DNA of 64,000 nucleotides from Salinivirgaceae bacterium (GTDB taxonomy: Bacteria > Bacteroidota > Bacteroidia > Bacteroidales > SZUA-534). The notes beneath the pieces were generated by a model, which saw only the letters and a list, made by a program, of their open reading frames with translations, was not told the DNA's origin and did no database searches. The stretch lies in the NCBI GenBank assembly GCA_017474765.1, contig JAFVGW010000034.1, forward strand, positions 86,502-150,501. The letters run 5' to 3'. A program made the translations under genes and the position numbers. Positions 26,227 through 33,412 of this stretch are shown here, in pieces (the first letter of the stretch is position 1; each line of letters opens with the position of its first letter).

Positions 26227-26278
26227 AAGGGCAAATACTATTTTTTCATTCCCAATGTTTTAAAAGCTTAAAAACCAT

Positions 26279-26746
26279 TTAGAACCGATAGCGGACTCCT
26301 AGTGCTATGCCTCCCCAATGGAAATCAGTACCTGGAATAAGGCTGAAGCTGGGACGCACATCCACTGAAAGTTGAAGCGGAATGGCGTCGAAATTGTACT
26401 CAACACCTGCCTGGCCTGCAATGGCAACATTAAGACCGCCGTCATCATCGGCATCGCTGTCATAGAACCATAAGCCCGCACTCACGCCTGGGCCAGCAAA
26501 CCAGCCAAAACCGCTACCTATTTCGCCTTTCCATTGCCAAATGCCAGAAAAACTAACGGCACCGAAATTGTCACCAAATGTCCAGCCAAAGTCGGTTTCC
26601 AAACGGTTACTTCCCATACCCCACTGGGCACTGAGTTCACCACCTAAATTGTCGCCGCCAAAAAGACGAACACCAAGGTTTTCAATTTGAGCATTCGCAG
26701 CACTTATTGCGAATGTAGCTGCGATAACAAGAATAATTCTCTTCAT
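26279..26746 (-). CDS. Small outer-membrane beta-barrel protein
   Basis: This 155-residue protein has a clean signal peptide (MKRIILVIAATFAISAANAQ) and alternating hydrophobic/polar, glycine- and tryptophan-rich strands (GGELSAQWGMGSNRLETDFG, FSGIWQWKGEIGSGFGWFAG), ending in GVRYRF with the C-terminal aromatic expected for BAM insertion. It is predicted to be a small eight-stranded barrel; no specific family is recognised. It is 47 bp downstream of the small membrane protein gene and 52 bp upstream of the PorT-like gene, in the same minus-strand series as the CsgG-like operon. Confidence 0.75.
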   Translation of the reverse strand: MKRIILVIAATFAISAANAQIENLGVRLFGGDNLGGELSAQWGMGSNRLETDFGWTFGDNFGAVSFSGIWQWKGEIGSGFGWFAGPGVSAGLWFYDSDADDDGGLNVAIAGQAGVEYNFDAIPLQLSVDVRPSFSLIPGTDFHWGGIALGVRYRF

Positions 26747-26793
26747 TTTGCTTTTTTTTTATTGTTAACAAATAATTTATGTATAACTATTTT

Positions 26794-27063
26794 TTAGTAA
26801 GATTTATCTGTACTGTACTCCATTTGTTTTACTATAAAAAATACAACCACATAGCACATTGCCGACAAAAGCCAAAACAGTAGCGTTGTCACACTAAATC
26901 TGAATATTTCAAGGTCAAACACATTCGCAATTGTTTTGAATACACCAACTTTGGTAACTGAATAAACAGACATTATTGCATTGAAAGTCAGATATGCCAA
27001 TATTCGTAACAGACCAACAATTATGCACATAAGAGCAACGCGTTTGATAGTTGTCAAAAACAT
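26794..27063 (-). CDS. Small membrane protein with two or three helices
   Basis: The 89-residue product has hydrophobic segments at about residues 8-30 and 55-77 (FRFSVTTLLFWLLSAMCYVVVFFIVK), separated by a mixed region, and a polar end (KQMEYSTDKSY). No family is recognised. It starts 10 bp downstream of the GNA1162-like lipoprotein gene and is therefore probably the fifth gene of the CsgG-like operon, where it could provide an inner-membrane component (inference). Confidence 0.6.
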   Translation of the reverse strand: MFLTTIKRVALMCIIVGLLRILAYLTFNAIMSVYSVTKVGVFKTIANVFDLEIFRFSVTTLLFWLLSAMCYVVVFFIVKQMEYSTDKSY

Positions 27064-27073
27064 TGGGCATTAG

Positions 27074-27736
27074 CTATTTAACTGTAACTTTTGCGTCTTT
27101 CTTCGACGCCTTTATGTTTTGGTCTTTTTGGTATTCTGGACTGTACTTGCCTCTCGGTATATCATTGAAAATGTATTTATTACATTTACGTGCCGCCACA
27201 ATATGGTCGGTTACTGCGGTCGTTATAAGAGTAGCTGCAAGGTTTACAAGCGCGCTATTAGTGCTATTTTGCTGCAAATCAAGATACAAGTCGCAAGTAC
27301 GCTCAAAAAGGATTTCATTCGTGGTGGTGGATTTGACACTATATTTGATTTTAGTCTCAATACCAACGCCTTTCTTCTTCCAAACGTCTATAACAGAGAA
27401 AATAACTGCATCCGCGCCAAACACTTTAGCGAACATTGCCGCATCCTGGTCTATGAACATTTCGGCATCATAGGCGCTTTCGGCTTTCAACAATTCCATC
27501 GAGAGATGCGGTGACACAACATAATAACCGGCCTCAATCAGCGGCTGACTAATCGACGTATACAAAAGTTCTTTTGCTTCAACATTGGTAGTGTTGTTGA
27601 TTGGCGGCATCACAAGAAGGGTGAGCGGTTTCTCATCATACATTTTGGGATATTGGCTTACCCTTGTATATGTTGTGCACGACGACAATGTGACACTTGC
27701 AACTGCCACAACTATGGCTATATATTTCGCTTTCAT
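27074..27736 (-). CDS. GNA1162 (DUF799) family lipoprotein
   Basis: The 220-residue protein has a lipoprotein signal (lipobox LSSC, Cys20). It matches the GNA1162/DUF799 family: TTYTRVSQYPKMYDEKPLTL, LVMPPINNTTNVEAKELLYT, SQPLIEAGYYVVSPHLSMEL and FGADAVIFSVIDVWKK. In the known GNA1162 structure the fold resembles the TolB/CsgG N-terminal domain, and the gene commonly sits beside CsgG-like and DUF4810 genes in proteobacteria, as here. A role in an envelope assembly or transport complex is suspected but unproven. The start codon lies 1 bp after the DUF4810 stop, implying translational coupling. Confidence 0.85.
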   Translation of the reverse strand: MKAKYIAIVVAVASVTLSSCTTYTRVSQYPKMYDEKPLTLLVMPPINNTTNVEAKELLYTSISQPLIEAGYYVVSPHLSMELLKAESAYDAEMFIDQDAAMFAKVFGADAVIFSVIDVWKKKGVGIETKIKYSVKSTTTNEILFERTCDLYLDLQQNSTNSALVNLAATLITTAVTDHIVAARKCNKYIFNDIPRGKYSPEYQKDQNIKASKKDAKVTVK

Positions 27737-27737
27737 A

Positions 27738-28184
27738 TTATTTTCCTGTTAATTGTTTAATTATGGGAGTCAAAAACTTGACGGATTCTGGATACAATTC
27801 CATCTCCTTCTTCAGCATTTCTTCGCCTTTTTCTGGAAACAAAGCGGAATACTCTGTTGAAGAAAAGATTTTTTTCTGTTTCCGCGATGCGTATTTTTCA
27901 AACGTTTCAGCCGTGCTTTCCTGCAACAAAAGAAATCCATACTCTGCACATATTCCCGGAGGCACAACTTTTCGGGTACCACCTGGGTGAGAAACCATGT
28001 CTTCGTACAAGCAAATCAATTCACAAACACTTTCGGGAGACTGCTTGTCGTAATTCTGATATGCAAGTTCCTCGTATCTCGATGTTCCCTTGTCACTACT
28101 TGGTTTTGAGCCCCAATAGTACATACGCTGCGGGGCGCACGACGTTAAAAAGGCTATCGTTGCTATAAATAATATTTTTTTCAT
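27738..28184 (-). CDS. DUF4810 family lipoprotein
   Basis: This 148-residue lipoprotein (MKKILFIATIAFLTSC, Cys16) shows the DUF4810 hallmarks: a tyrosine/tryptophan stretch after the lipid anchor (PQRMYYWGSKP), an alpha-helical body and PPGICAEYGFLLLQ. KVVPPG-A-YG is the typical core of this family. In proteobacteria DUF4810 genes lie between CsgG-like and GNA1162 genes, the same order as here. It overlaps the upstream small lipoprotein gene by 4 bp (ATGA). The function is unknown; the product probably sits at the periplasmic face of the outer membrane. Confidence 0.85.
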   Translation of the reverse strand: MKKILFIATIAFLTSCAPQRMYYWGSKPSSDKGTSRYEELAYQNYDKQSPESVCELICLYEDMVSHPGGTRKVVPPGICAEYGFLLLQESTAETFEKYASRKQKKIFSSTEYSALFPEKGEEMLKKEMELYPESVKFLTPIIKQLTGK

Positions 28185-28522
28185 AATTCAATAATTTTCG
28201 TTTCGGTTGCTGAGACAAATATTTCCTTTGAATAAATTACAGTTCCGTTTTTACTAACTACGACAAAATGCCGTCCTGTTCCTATCATAATTTTTTCATT
28301 GGCTGTCGCTTTAATATCACGACGAGCCTTATGCGGTTTTTGCTTTATTGTCTTTGTATCATACGCAACACCATCAATATCAACACTGATTGGGTAACTT
28401 GTGTTTGCAACAAAACAAACCGAACTCAAGTCAGCTTGACCACTGTTAACAGAGTAAACGCCAGTACGACAACTGCCGAACAAGAAGGTTAAAAGGGCTA
28501 CAAACAATAATGACTTTTTCAT
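28181..28522 (-). CDS. Small lipoprotein in the CsgG-like operon
   Basis: The 113-residue product has a lipoprotein signal (MKKSLLFVALLTFLFGSC, Cys18) and a compact beta-rich body (SSVCFVANTSYPISVDIDGV, then a basic KQKPHKARRDIKA turn and HFVVVSKNGTVIYSKEIFVS). No family name is recognised. It is not part of the usual three-gene CsgG-DUF4810-GNA1162 set, so it may be a lineage-specific addition. It overlaps both neighbours by 4 bp (ATGA junctions at 28519-28522 and 28181-28184), so tight co-translation is expected. Confidence 0.7.
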   Translation of the reverse strand: MKKSLLFVALLTFLFGSCRTGVYSVNSGQADLSSVCFVANTSYPISVDIDGVAYDTKTIKQKPHKARRDIKATANEKIMIGTGRHFVVVSKNGTVIYSKEIFVSATETKIIEL

Positions 28523-29388
28523 TTCTCCATAATGTAATAGTTCAACAAATCTTCTTCTGACACTGGTGTTCCCTCGTATGTACAGAATGATATCTCGCTT
28601 TCTGGTGTATCACCCATACTTGCCGTAACTGTAAGCGAACCGACCTTTGTTCCGGGCAGTTCAACCTTGATTCCTGTTTGCGGATTGGTTACAGTTTTTC
28701 CTTTTTTATACAAGACAAACGACTGTCCGGCATCGATGCCTTGCGACGCTCCACCTGAAATGATATAGTTTCCATCATCGACCGACAAAAGGTAACCGCG
28801 CCAAGGTTTGTCCATACATTTATTTATGATATTCTCTACCAATTGTGTCAGCGCAGCCGATATGGCCTTGTCGCTCAAAGTAGCGTCGTAACCTGCCGTT
28901 CCGCCAAGTCCTAAAGTCTGTTTTGCCGATGTTTCGGCAAAACCCGAAGCTTCATCCGAGTATATTATCAAACCCGATGACGCTTCAACCAAACGGATAC
29001 TCACTCCCGCCTCAACAGTCTGTGTTTTAGTTTGTGACAAAACTCTTTGGTCACCCTCGACCTTACGTCCAAACTTGGTAATCGAACCAAGAATGATGTA
29101 ATCGGCACCGATTTTTTGCATACCAGATCCCGATTCCGCTATCAATTCTTCCAATCCATCGCGTTCCAACAAAATAAATTTGCCGCTTGCCGCCAATTTA
29201 GATGAGAGAATGTCCAACGCCTGCTTTCTGATGGGGTCGTTTTCTCTATCATAAAACATTCCTTTGGCATATTGGGTTTCGTTTGAGAAACGCCCGATAG
29301 CCACCTTCCTTTTCAATGATTTTTCACTTTGTCCAAACGTTGGCAATGCAACTAAAGCGGCAACAAATAAAAACAATATCCTTCTCAT
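28519..29388 (-). CDS. CsgG/HfaB family outer-membrane secretion-channel-like protein
   Basis: The 289-residue product matches the CsgG/HfaB family (curli/holdfast export pore): KRKVAIGRFSNETQYAKGMF, KLAASGKFILLERDGLEELI, QKIGADYIILGSITKFGRKV, VSIRLVEASSGLIIYSDEASG. The signal peptide ends LPTFGQ and has no lipobox, unlike CsgG of Escherichia coli, a lipoprotein. A C-terminal domain (about 205-289; SGGASQGIDAGQSFVLYKKG) is FlgT/SHS2-like. It heads an overlapping operon with three lipoprotein genes. CsgG homologues form nonameric pores that secrete amyloid subunits, but members in CsgG-DUF4810-GNA1162 operons lack curli genes, and their cargo is unknown. ATG 29388 is preferred over 29406, which almost touches the promoter. 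Confidence 0.87.
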   Translation of the reverse strand: MRRILFLFVAALVALPTFGQSEKSLKRKVAIGRFSNETQYAKGMFYDRENDPIRKQALDILSSKLAASGKFILLERDGLEELIAESGSGMQKIGADYIILGSITKFGRKVEGDQRVLSQTKTQTVEAGVSIRLVEASSGLIIYSDEASGFAETSAKQTLGLGGTAGYDATLSDKAISAALTQLVENIINKCMDKPWRGYLLSVDDGNYIISGGASQGIDAGQSFVLYKKGKTVTNPQTGIKVELPGTKVGSLTVTASMGDTPESEISFCTYEGTPVSEEDLLNYYIMEK

Positions 29389-29414
29389 ACCAATTCTCTC
29401 TTTCATTAGTATGA

Positions 29415-29422
29415 CAAATATA
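29415..29422 (-). promoter_or_regulatory. Promoter -7 box of the CsgG-like operon
   Basis: TATATTTG on the minus strand matches TAnnTTTG and lies 26 bp before the ATG at 29388. It separates the operon from the XRE gene upstream. Confidence 0.5.
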
Positions 29423-29490
29423 GCCCCGCCACTAATGTCCTGATTTATAACACCGTTGCCAATGATATGACGATTTTGTATCCAATCAGA

Positions 29491-29703
29491 TTACACTTGT
29501 TGTGCATTGTCATCTTTCGACAAATCCAGGAAAAAGTCGTGATTGAGTATTCTGGAAATGCGCTGCAGCAATCCTGTATCGATAGTCGCCTTGCTGAATA
29601 TCTTATATATGTGCGGACGAGTATAGAAAAGTTGCTCAGCAAACCAAGTTACCGAGCGTCCCTGACGTTTTAGTTCTTCCTGTATCAGATTGCCAATGTG
29701 CAT
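29491..29703 (-). CDS. XRE-type helix-turn-helix protein
   Basis: This 70-residue protein is a small DNA-binding helix-turn-helix protein: MHIGNLIQEELKRQGRSVTW leads into WFAEQLFYTRPHIYKIFSKA, the recognition region, then GLLQRISRILNHDFFLDLSK. It has no extra domain. Very similar short XRE proteins are common in Bacteroidales. It lies upstream of the CsgG-like operon on the same strand, separated by the operon's own promoter, so it is a candidate regulator of it or of itself. Its unusually long, GC-rich 5' region (29704-30000) carries an upstream ORF. Confidence 0.8.
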   Translation of the reverse strand: MHIGNLIQEELKRQGRSVTWFAEQLFYTRPHIYKIFSKATIDTGLLQRISRILNHDFFLDLSKDDNAQQV

Positions 29704-30000
29704 CTTGCAAGTACCATCGTCGGCAATCCCGAACCGAAATATTACTGATATAAAAAGAAAAGCGCGGGATTCTTACACTACTTATCCCACACTTTCAGGC
29801 CTTCGCATTGCCGTCTCACCGAGATAAGCAACGCAGAAGCCCACGCGCATATATACACACAAAGAGCCTATCGCGATTTGCGAAGGTTCATTGCCATATA
29901 CATACCTATGGAACGCCTCGTTGCTACTGTCTCTGGTAATTCAAAGTTGCGAAGTTCGAAAGTGTCGAGTCAGTGCGCGTAAACGCTCTTCATATCATTT
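29704..30000 (-). promoter_or_regulatory. Structured GC-rich leader upstream of the XRE gene
   Basis: These roughly 300 bases are far more GC-rich than ordinary spacers here. On the minus strand they contain CCTTCGCA (near 29890) and its exact complement TGCGAAGG (near 29800), which can pair across about 90 nt and enclose the upstream ORF start, plus TCGCGA and GGGATAAG/CTTATCCC-like segments. A second short frame, ATG AAG AGC GTT TAC GCG CAC TGA, lies further upstream. This looks like a regulatory leader RNA; the outer 30001-30190 part is plain AT-rich DNA with the toxin-antitoxin promoter. Confidence 0.45.
29782..29850 (-). CDS. Upstream ORF in the XRE leader (22 codons)
   Basis: The ATG at 29850 opens a 22-codon frame ending TAA at 29782, with the peptide beginning MRVGFCVAYLGETAMRR. 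It lies 79 bp before the XRE start in a GC-rich, structured stretch. The basic, cysteine-containing peptide has no known function; it could be a leader peptide. The call rests on position and base composition only. Confidence 0.35.
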   Translation of the reverse strand: MRVGFCVAYLGETAMRRPESVG

Positions 30001-30117
30001 GGCATTTATTTTTTTACCAAAATGACGCACAAATTTAATGATTAATGTTTTAGATTGTGTTTTCTTTTAACACCGCATATAAAAACAACAAAAATCCATT
30101 TTTCTCATTCAATATTG

Positions 30118-30125
30118 TATCTTTG
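30118..30125 (+). promoter_or_regulatory. Promoter -7 box of the toxin-antitoxin pair
   Basis: TATCTTTG, a match to the Bacteroidota -7 consensus, 65 bp before the antitoxin ATG. No good -33 TTTG at the expected spacing. Confidence 0.45.
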
Positions 30126-30190
30126 TGTTTGAAAAATATCGACTTACAAATAAAGAAACTCATTATCTTTACGTCTCAAAATAGTATGTT

Positions 30191-30430
30191 ATGACAGTTT
30201 CGGCAAAAAATAGCACTTTAAGCATAGGCCAACTTCATATTTTGGAAATGCTCAACAGATGCGAAACGGAAGAGTCGCTTGACAAGTTGAAAAAAATACT
30301 TTTCGACTACTACGCGAAAGCCGCCGAAGACGAAGCGAATCGGCTTTGGGACGAAGGATTGGTTGACAGCAACAAAATTGAAGAGTGGGGTAACGAGCAT
30401 TTGCGCACACCATATATCCACGCCAAATGA
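30191..30430 (+). CDS. Antitoxin-like protein of a PIN-domain toxin-antitoxin pair
   Basis: This 79-residue acidic, helical protein (LSIGQLHILEMLNRCETEES, AAEDEANRLWDEGLVDSNKI) overlaps the PIN gene by 4 bp (ATGA), the classic antitoxin-toxin arrangement. Similar proteins with the DEANRLWDEG... motif precede PIN toxins in Bacteroidales. It lacks a clear HTH or RHH DNA-binding motif, so autoregulation may need a partner. It should neutralise the toxin by binding its active site (family inference). Confidence 0.75.
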   Translation: MTVSAKNSTLSIGQLHILEMLNRCETEESLDKLKKILFDYYAKAAEDEANRLWDEGLVDSNKIEEWGNEHLRTPYIHAK

Positions 30431-30831
30431 GACGACTCGTTATCGACACCAACTGTCTGTTGATGAGCGTGTTTCCCAAAAGTCCATATCACACGCTATG
30501 GAAAGATTTCGTTGAAGGCAAGGTGACGTGGTGCGTAACAACAGAGATTTTGTCGGAATATACAGAGATTTTGGAAAGGAAAACAACTCCGTGGTTTGCC
30601 GAATCGGTTGTTGACACCATTGTCAATAACAAAAACACCATACGGGTTTCGCCAACATTCTTCTTCAATCTGATTAAAACCGACCCCGATGACAACAAGT
30701 TTGTTGATTGCGCCATTTGCGGCAATGCCGAATATATTGTTTCTAACGATGCCCATTTTAATATTCTCGCCGAAATTGACTTTCCGAAAGTTAAGGTTGT
30801 GAGAATTGAAAACTACTCTCTAATCGGATAA
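30427..30831 (+). CDS. PIN-domain toxin (putative endoribonuclease)
   Basis: This 134-residue protein is a PIN-domain nuclease of the 'putative toxin-antitoxin system toxin, PIN family' group. Acidic active-site residues are seen in MRRLVIDTNCLL (Asp7), EILSEYTEIL (Glu40 region), KTDPDDNKFVDCAI (Asp residues near 97-104) and IVSNDAHF. VIDTN..L and DPDDNKFVDCA are hallmarks. It probably cleaves RNA using Mg2+ or Mn2+ and is held inactive by the overlapping upstream gene. No transposase is nearby. A weak hairpin followed by T5 (30863-30891) may end the operon. Confidence 0.87.
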   Translation: MRRLVIDTNCLLMSVFPKSPYHTLWKDFVEGKVTWCVTTEILSEYTEILERKTTPWFAESVVDTIVNNKNTIRVSPTFFFNLIKTDPDDNKFVDCAICGNAEYIVSNDAHFNILAEIDFPKVKVVRIENYSLIG

Positions 30832-30963
30832 AAACGCTTTCACCCTGCTTTAAAAAGCCACTCGCAAGTTCAAAATAGAAGTGCGATTTTTCAATTCAAA
30901 TCCCCACCTTTGCACCGCCAAAGCGCTTGCCGCAACATCGGCTCGCTTCATCAGCAAACATCA

Positions 30964-32163
30964 ATGGAACAACAAGATACAAACACCGCAAAACCGAAAC
31001 TCTGGAACAGCAACTACATAAAGATTTGGTGCGCAAACTTTATGATTTTCTTTTCGTTTATGCTGCTGGCGCCGCTGCTGCCGCTCTATCTGAGCGAGAC
31101 CTATCAAGCCGACAAGGACACCATTGGGTTTGTTTTGTCGGGCTACACGCTTACCGCGCTGTTATTCAGACCTTTTAGCGGTTTCATTGTCGATAGTTTT
31201 CCTCGCAAGCAGGTGCTTTTGGTCTGCTATTTTCTGTTTTTTGCGCTGTTTGCAGGTTATCTGGTTGCGGGCTCGCTGCTTATGTTCGCCATTGTGCGCA
31301 CAATGCACGGCGCACCGTTTGGCGCCACCACCGTGGCCAACAGCACCGTGGCCATCGATGTGCTCCACCCTGACCGCCGCGCAGAAGGCATCGGCTACTA
31401 CGGATTAAGCAACAATATTGCTACGGCCATCGCTCCCACTGTCGCACTCTGCATATTCCATGTCTGGCACAGTTACGATGCGCTTTTTGCTTTGTCGCTG
31501 GTTTGTTCGGGCATTGGTTTAGCCATAAATTCAACTCTAAAAATGCCTGAACGAGAACAAGTTAAACCGCAAACACCAGTCTCGCTCGACCGTTTTTTTC
31601 TGCTCAAAGGATGGATTGAGGCCATAGCGCAAGCATGCTACGCCTTCTCATACGGCGTACTATCCACATACATAGCCATTTACGGCAAGGAGGAACTGGG
31701 CATCACTGGCGGAACTGGATTGTTCTTCATGCTGCTGGCCTTGGGATTGATAATCGCCCGCATTGCTGGTAGCCGCCCGCTTCGCGAAGGCGAAGTCATT
31801 CGGAATGCATCGTTCGGAGTGCTGATTTCAATGTTCGGATACCTGTTGTTTGCCGCCGTCCACAACCAAATCGGCTATTACGGCGCGGCTTTGATTATAG
31901 GATTCGGCAACGGCCACATGTTCCCCGCCTTTCAGACAATGTTTGTCAACCTTGCGACAAACAGCCAGCGCGGAACGGCCAATGCCACTCAACTCACCTC
32001 GTGGGACATCGGCGTTGGCGCGGGTGTACTGATTGGAGGTGTTTTGGCCGAAGCAAGCGGCTATCATTCAGCATTTTGGGCAGCATGGATTGTCAATGTG
32101 GTTGGTGTTGCCATTTTGTTCTTATTCGCCCGCAAGCATTTCATTAAGAACAGATTACGGTAA
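30964..32163 (+). CDS. Major facilitator superfamily transporter
   Basis: The 399-residue product is a 12-helix MFS transporter of the inner membrane (YIKIWCANFMIFFSFMLLAP first helix; helices spaced about every 30 residues; central loop around 190-215). The loop after helix 2 carries RPFSGFIVDSFPRKQVLL, the MFS motif A region. It resembles drug-efflux-type 12-TMS members (MFS_1), but the substrate cannot be inferred. The ATG at 30964 is used; a longer frame from 30910 runs into the promoter-like CACCTTTG. It is flanked by a terminator-like hairpin shared with the convergent Dabb gene. Confidence 0.87.
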   Translation: MEQQDTNTAKPKLWNSNYIKIWCANFMIFFSFMLLAPLLPLYLSETYQADKDTIGFVLSGYTLTALLFRPFSGFIVDSFPRKQVLLVCYFLFFALFAGYLVAGSLLMFAIVRTMHGAPFGATTVANSTVAIDVLHPDRRAEGIGYYGLSNNIATAIAPTVALCIFHVWHSYDALFALSLVCSGIGLAINSTLKMPEREQVKPQTPVSLDRFFLLKGWIEAIAQACYAFSYGVLSTYIAIYGKEELGITGGTGLFFMLLALGLIIARIAGSRPLREGEVIRNASFGVLISMFGYLLFAAVHNQIGYYGAALIIGFGNGHMFPAFQTMFVNLATNSQRGTANATQLTSWDIGVGAGVLIGGVLAEASGYHSAFWAAWIVNVVGVAILFLFARKHFIKNRLR

Positions 32164-32193
32164 CCCAACAAACAAGAGCCGCAAATTCATCAA

Positions 32194-32227
32194 CACAAAA
32201 AAAGCGCCTCATTTTGTGAGACGCTTT
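32194..32227 (-). terminator. Intrinsic terminator after the Dabb gene
   Basis: AAAGCG(C)CTCA pairs with TGAG(A)CGCTTT around a TTTTG loop (32201-32227), followed by seven T on the minus strand. It also follows the MFS gene on the plus strand. Confidence 0.75.
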
Positions 32228-32245
32228 GTACTGGCTAACGTACGT

Positions 32246-32548
32246 TTATGCCTCATAATCAAGGCATACGCGCAGTTTTGTGTTTGGACGGACAACGCCA
32301 TCGGCCACTGCCACATGGGCAGGATGCACGGCATAGCCTTTCAACGCATCGAAACTTTCGAGCGTCGAATCGAGCATCAGGTCGGCGTTAGATGTGGGTA
32401 AGCCATTGATATTCACTTTAATATCAATCAGCCCCGGCACCTTGCCTGCCAAGCCTTCCAAACCTTTTTTGATTTCTGCCTTTACGGCATTTTTCTGTTC
32501 AGCCGAAAGTTCATCTTTCAACTGCCAAAGAATAACGTGTTTTACCAT
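32246..32548 (-). CDS. Dabb (stress-responsive A/B barrel) family protein
   Basis: This 100-residue protein matches the Dabb domain: MVKHVILWQLKDELSAEQKN at the start, GLAGKVPGLIDIKVNINGLP, then DLMLDSTLESFDALKGYAVH-PAH and a terminal beta strand (KLRVCLDYEA). Family members form ferredoxin-like dimeric barrels; some bind or cyclise small aromatic or polyketide compounds, but most bacterial ones have no assigned substrate. It is cytosolic and monocistronic, with its own terminator downstream. The nitroreductase gene lies 79 bp upstream on the same strand. Confidence 0.9.
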   Translation of the reverse strand: MVKHVILWQLKDELSAEQKNAVKAEIKKGLEGLAGKVPGLIDIKVNINGLPTSNADLMLDSTLESFDALKGYAVHPAHVAVADGVVRPNTKLRVCLDYEA

Positions 32549-32627
32549 ATGTGTAGAATTATGAATGTAGATTTTAGGATAACATTTTAATTTTCAAGTA
32601 CTTATACAACAAATTCACCCCTACCAT

Positions 32628-33245
32628 CTATTCAATCACCCGATAGTTTTCGGGAGTCCACTTGTCTTTCGGTGACGGATACTCCGCTGGATGGCCGACG
32701 GCGATGACGCATAAAGGAATCTGCGTTTCGGGAATGTCCACCAAAACACGCAACCTGTCAACGCGGTCGGGATTGGGGAAAATGCCAGCCCAAACTGCGC
32801 CAAGTTCCAAAGCGTGCGCTGCAAGCAGGATGTTCTCTGTGGCGGCCGAGCAATCGTGAATCCAGAAATCGCGGCCAACACCGTCAAGCGTTTTTGTCAT
32901 ATCGCCGCAAACTACAATAGCGCAGGTAGCAGTTGTCAGGCGGGTATTGGGCAGCGAATCGGCAATCTGCCGCAAAAGTTGCCTGTTCTTCACCACAACA
33001 AACTTCCATGGCTGTTTGTTCACTGCCGACGGTGCCGCCATTCCTGCACGCAGCAAAGTTTCTATCTGGCTGTCAGTCAATGGTTCGTCGGTAAAAGAAC
33101 GGATGCTTGTACGCGTCATAATGTTGTTGATGACAGCATTGGCTCTGCAGGCCGTCTGCTCTGCTGGTTTTGTAGTAACTATCTTTATTACAGCAAATAC
33201 CAGCGCAACCGCCAAAACCACAATGATTATTGTTGATGTTTTCAT
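32628..33245 (-). CDS. Nitroreductase family protein with N-terminal membrane anchor
   Basis: The 205-residue product begins with an uncleaved hydrophobic helix or signal anchor (MKTSTIIIVVLAVALVFAVI) and then a nitroreductase FMN-binding fold: IMTRTSIRSFTDEPLTDSQI, LLRAGMAAPSAVNKQPWKFV, HDCSAATENILLAAHALELG, AVWAGIFPNPDRV and ending AVGHPAEYPSPKDKW. The family reduces quinones, nitro compounds or flavins with NAD(P)H. The anchor would place it on a membrane, probably facing outside if exported, an uncommon arrangement for this mainly cytosolic family. A cytosolic paralogue is encoded at 34590-35099. Confidence 0.87.
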   Translation of the reverse strand: MKTSTIIIVVLAVALVFAVIKIVTTKPAEQTACRANAVINNIMTRTSIRSFTDEPLTDSQIETLLRAGMAAPSAVNKQPWKFVVVKNRQLLRQIADSLPNTRLTTATCAIVVCGDMTKTLDGVGRDFWIHDCSAATENILLAAHALELGAVWAGIFPNPDRVDRLRVLVDIPETQIPLCVIAVGHPAEYPSPKDKWTPENYRVIE

Positions 33246-33412
33246 TTTTGTCTAAATCAAATGTTATCAATAAGTTTTACAACAAGATAAAGCCTCAAAC
33301 GGCTTCAACAAATATAATAAGGTTCTGTATTCTTTTTCAATTCCAATCGGTTTTTAAATCCTGATGACACCTATTTTGTAAAACACCTAATTTTGCGCCA
33401 AAACCATTTGTT

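Noticed and set aside
29704..30190. Insertion sequence remnant or CRISPR-like repeats near the XRE gene
   Set aside because: No terminal inverted repeats, transposase fragments or regularly spaced direct repeats were seen.
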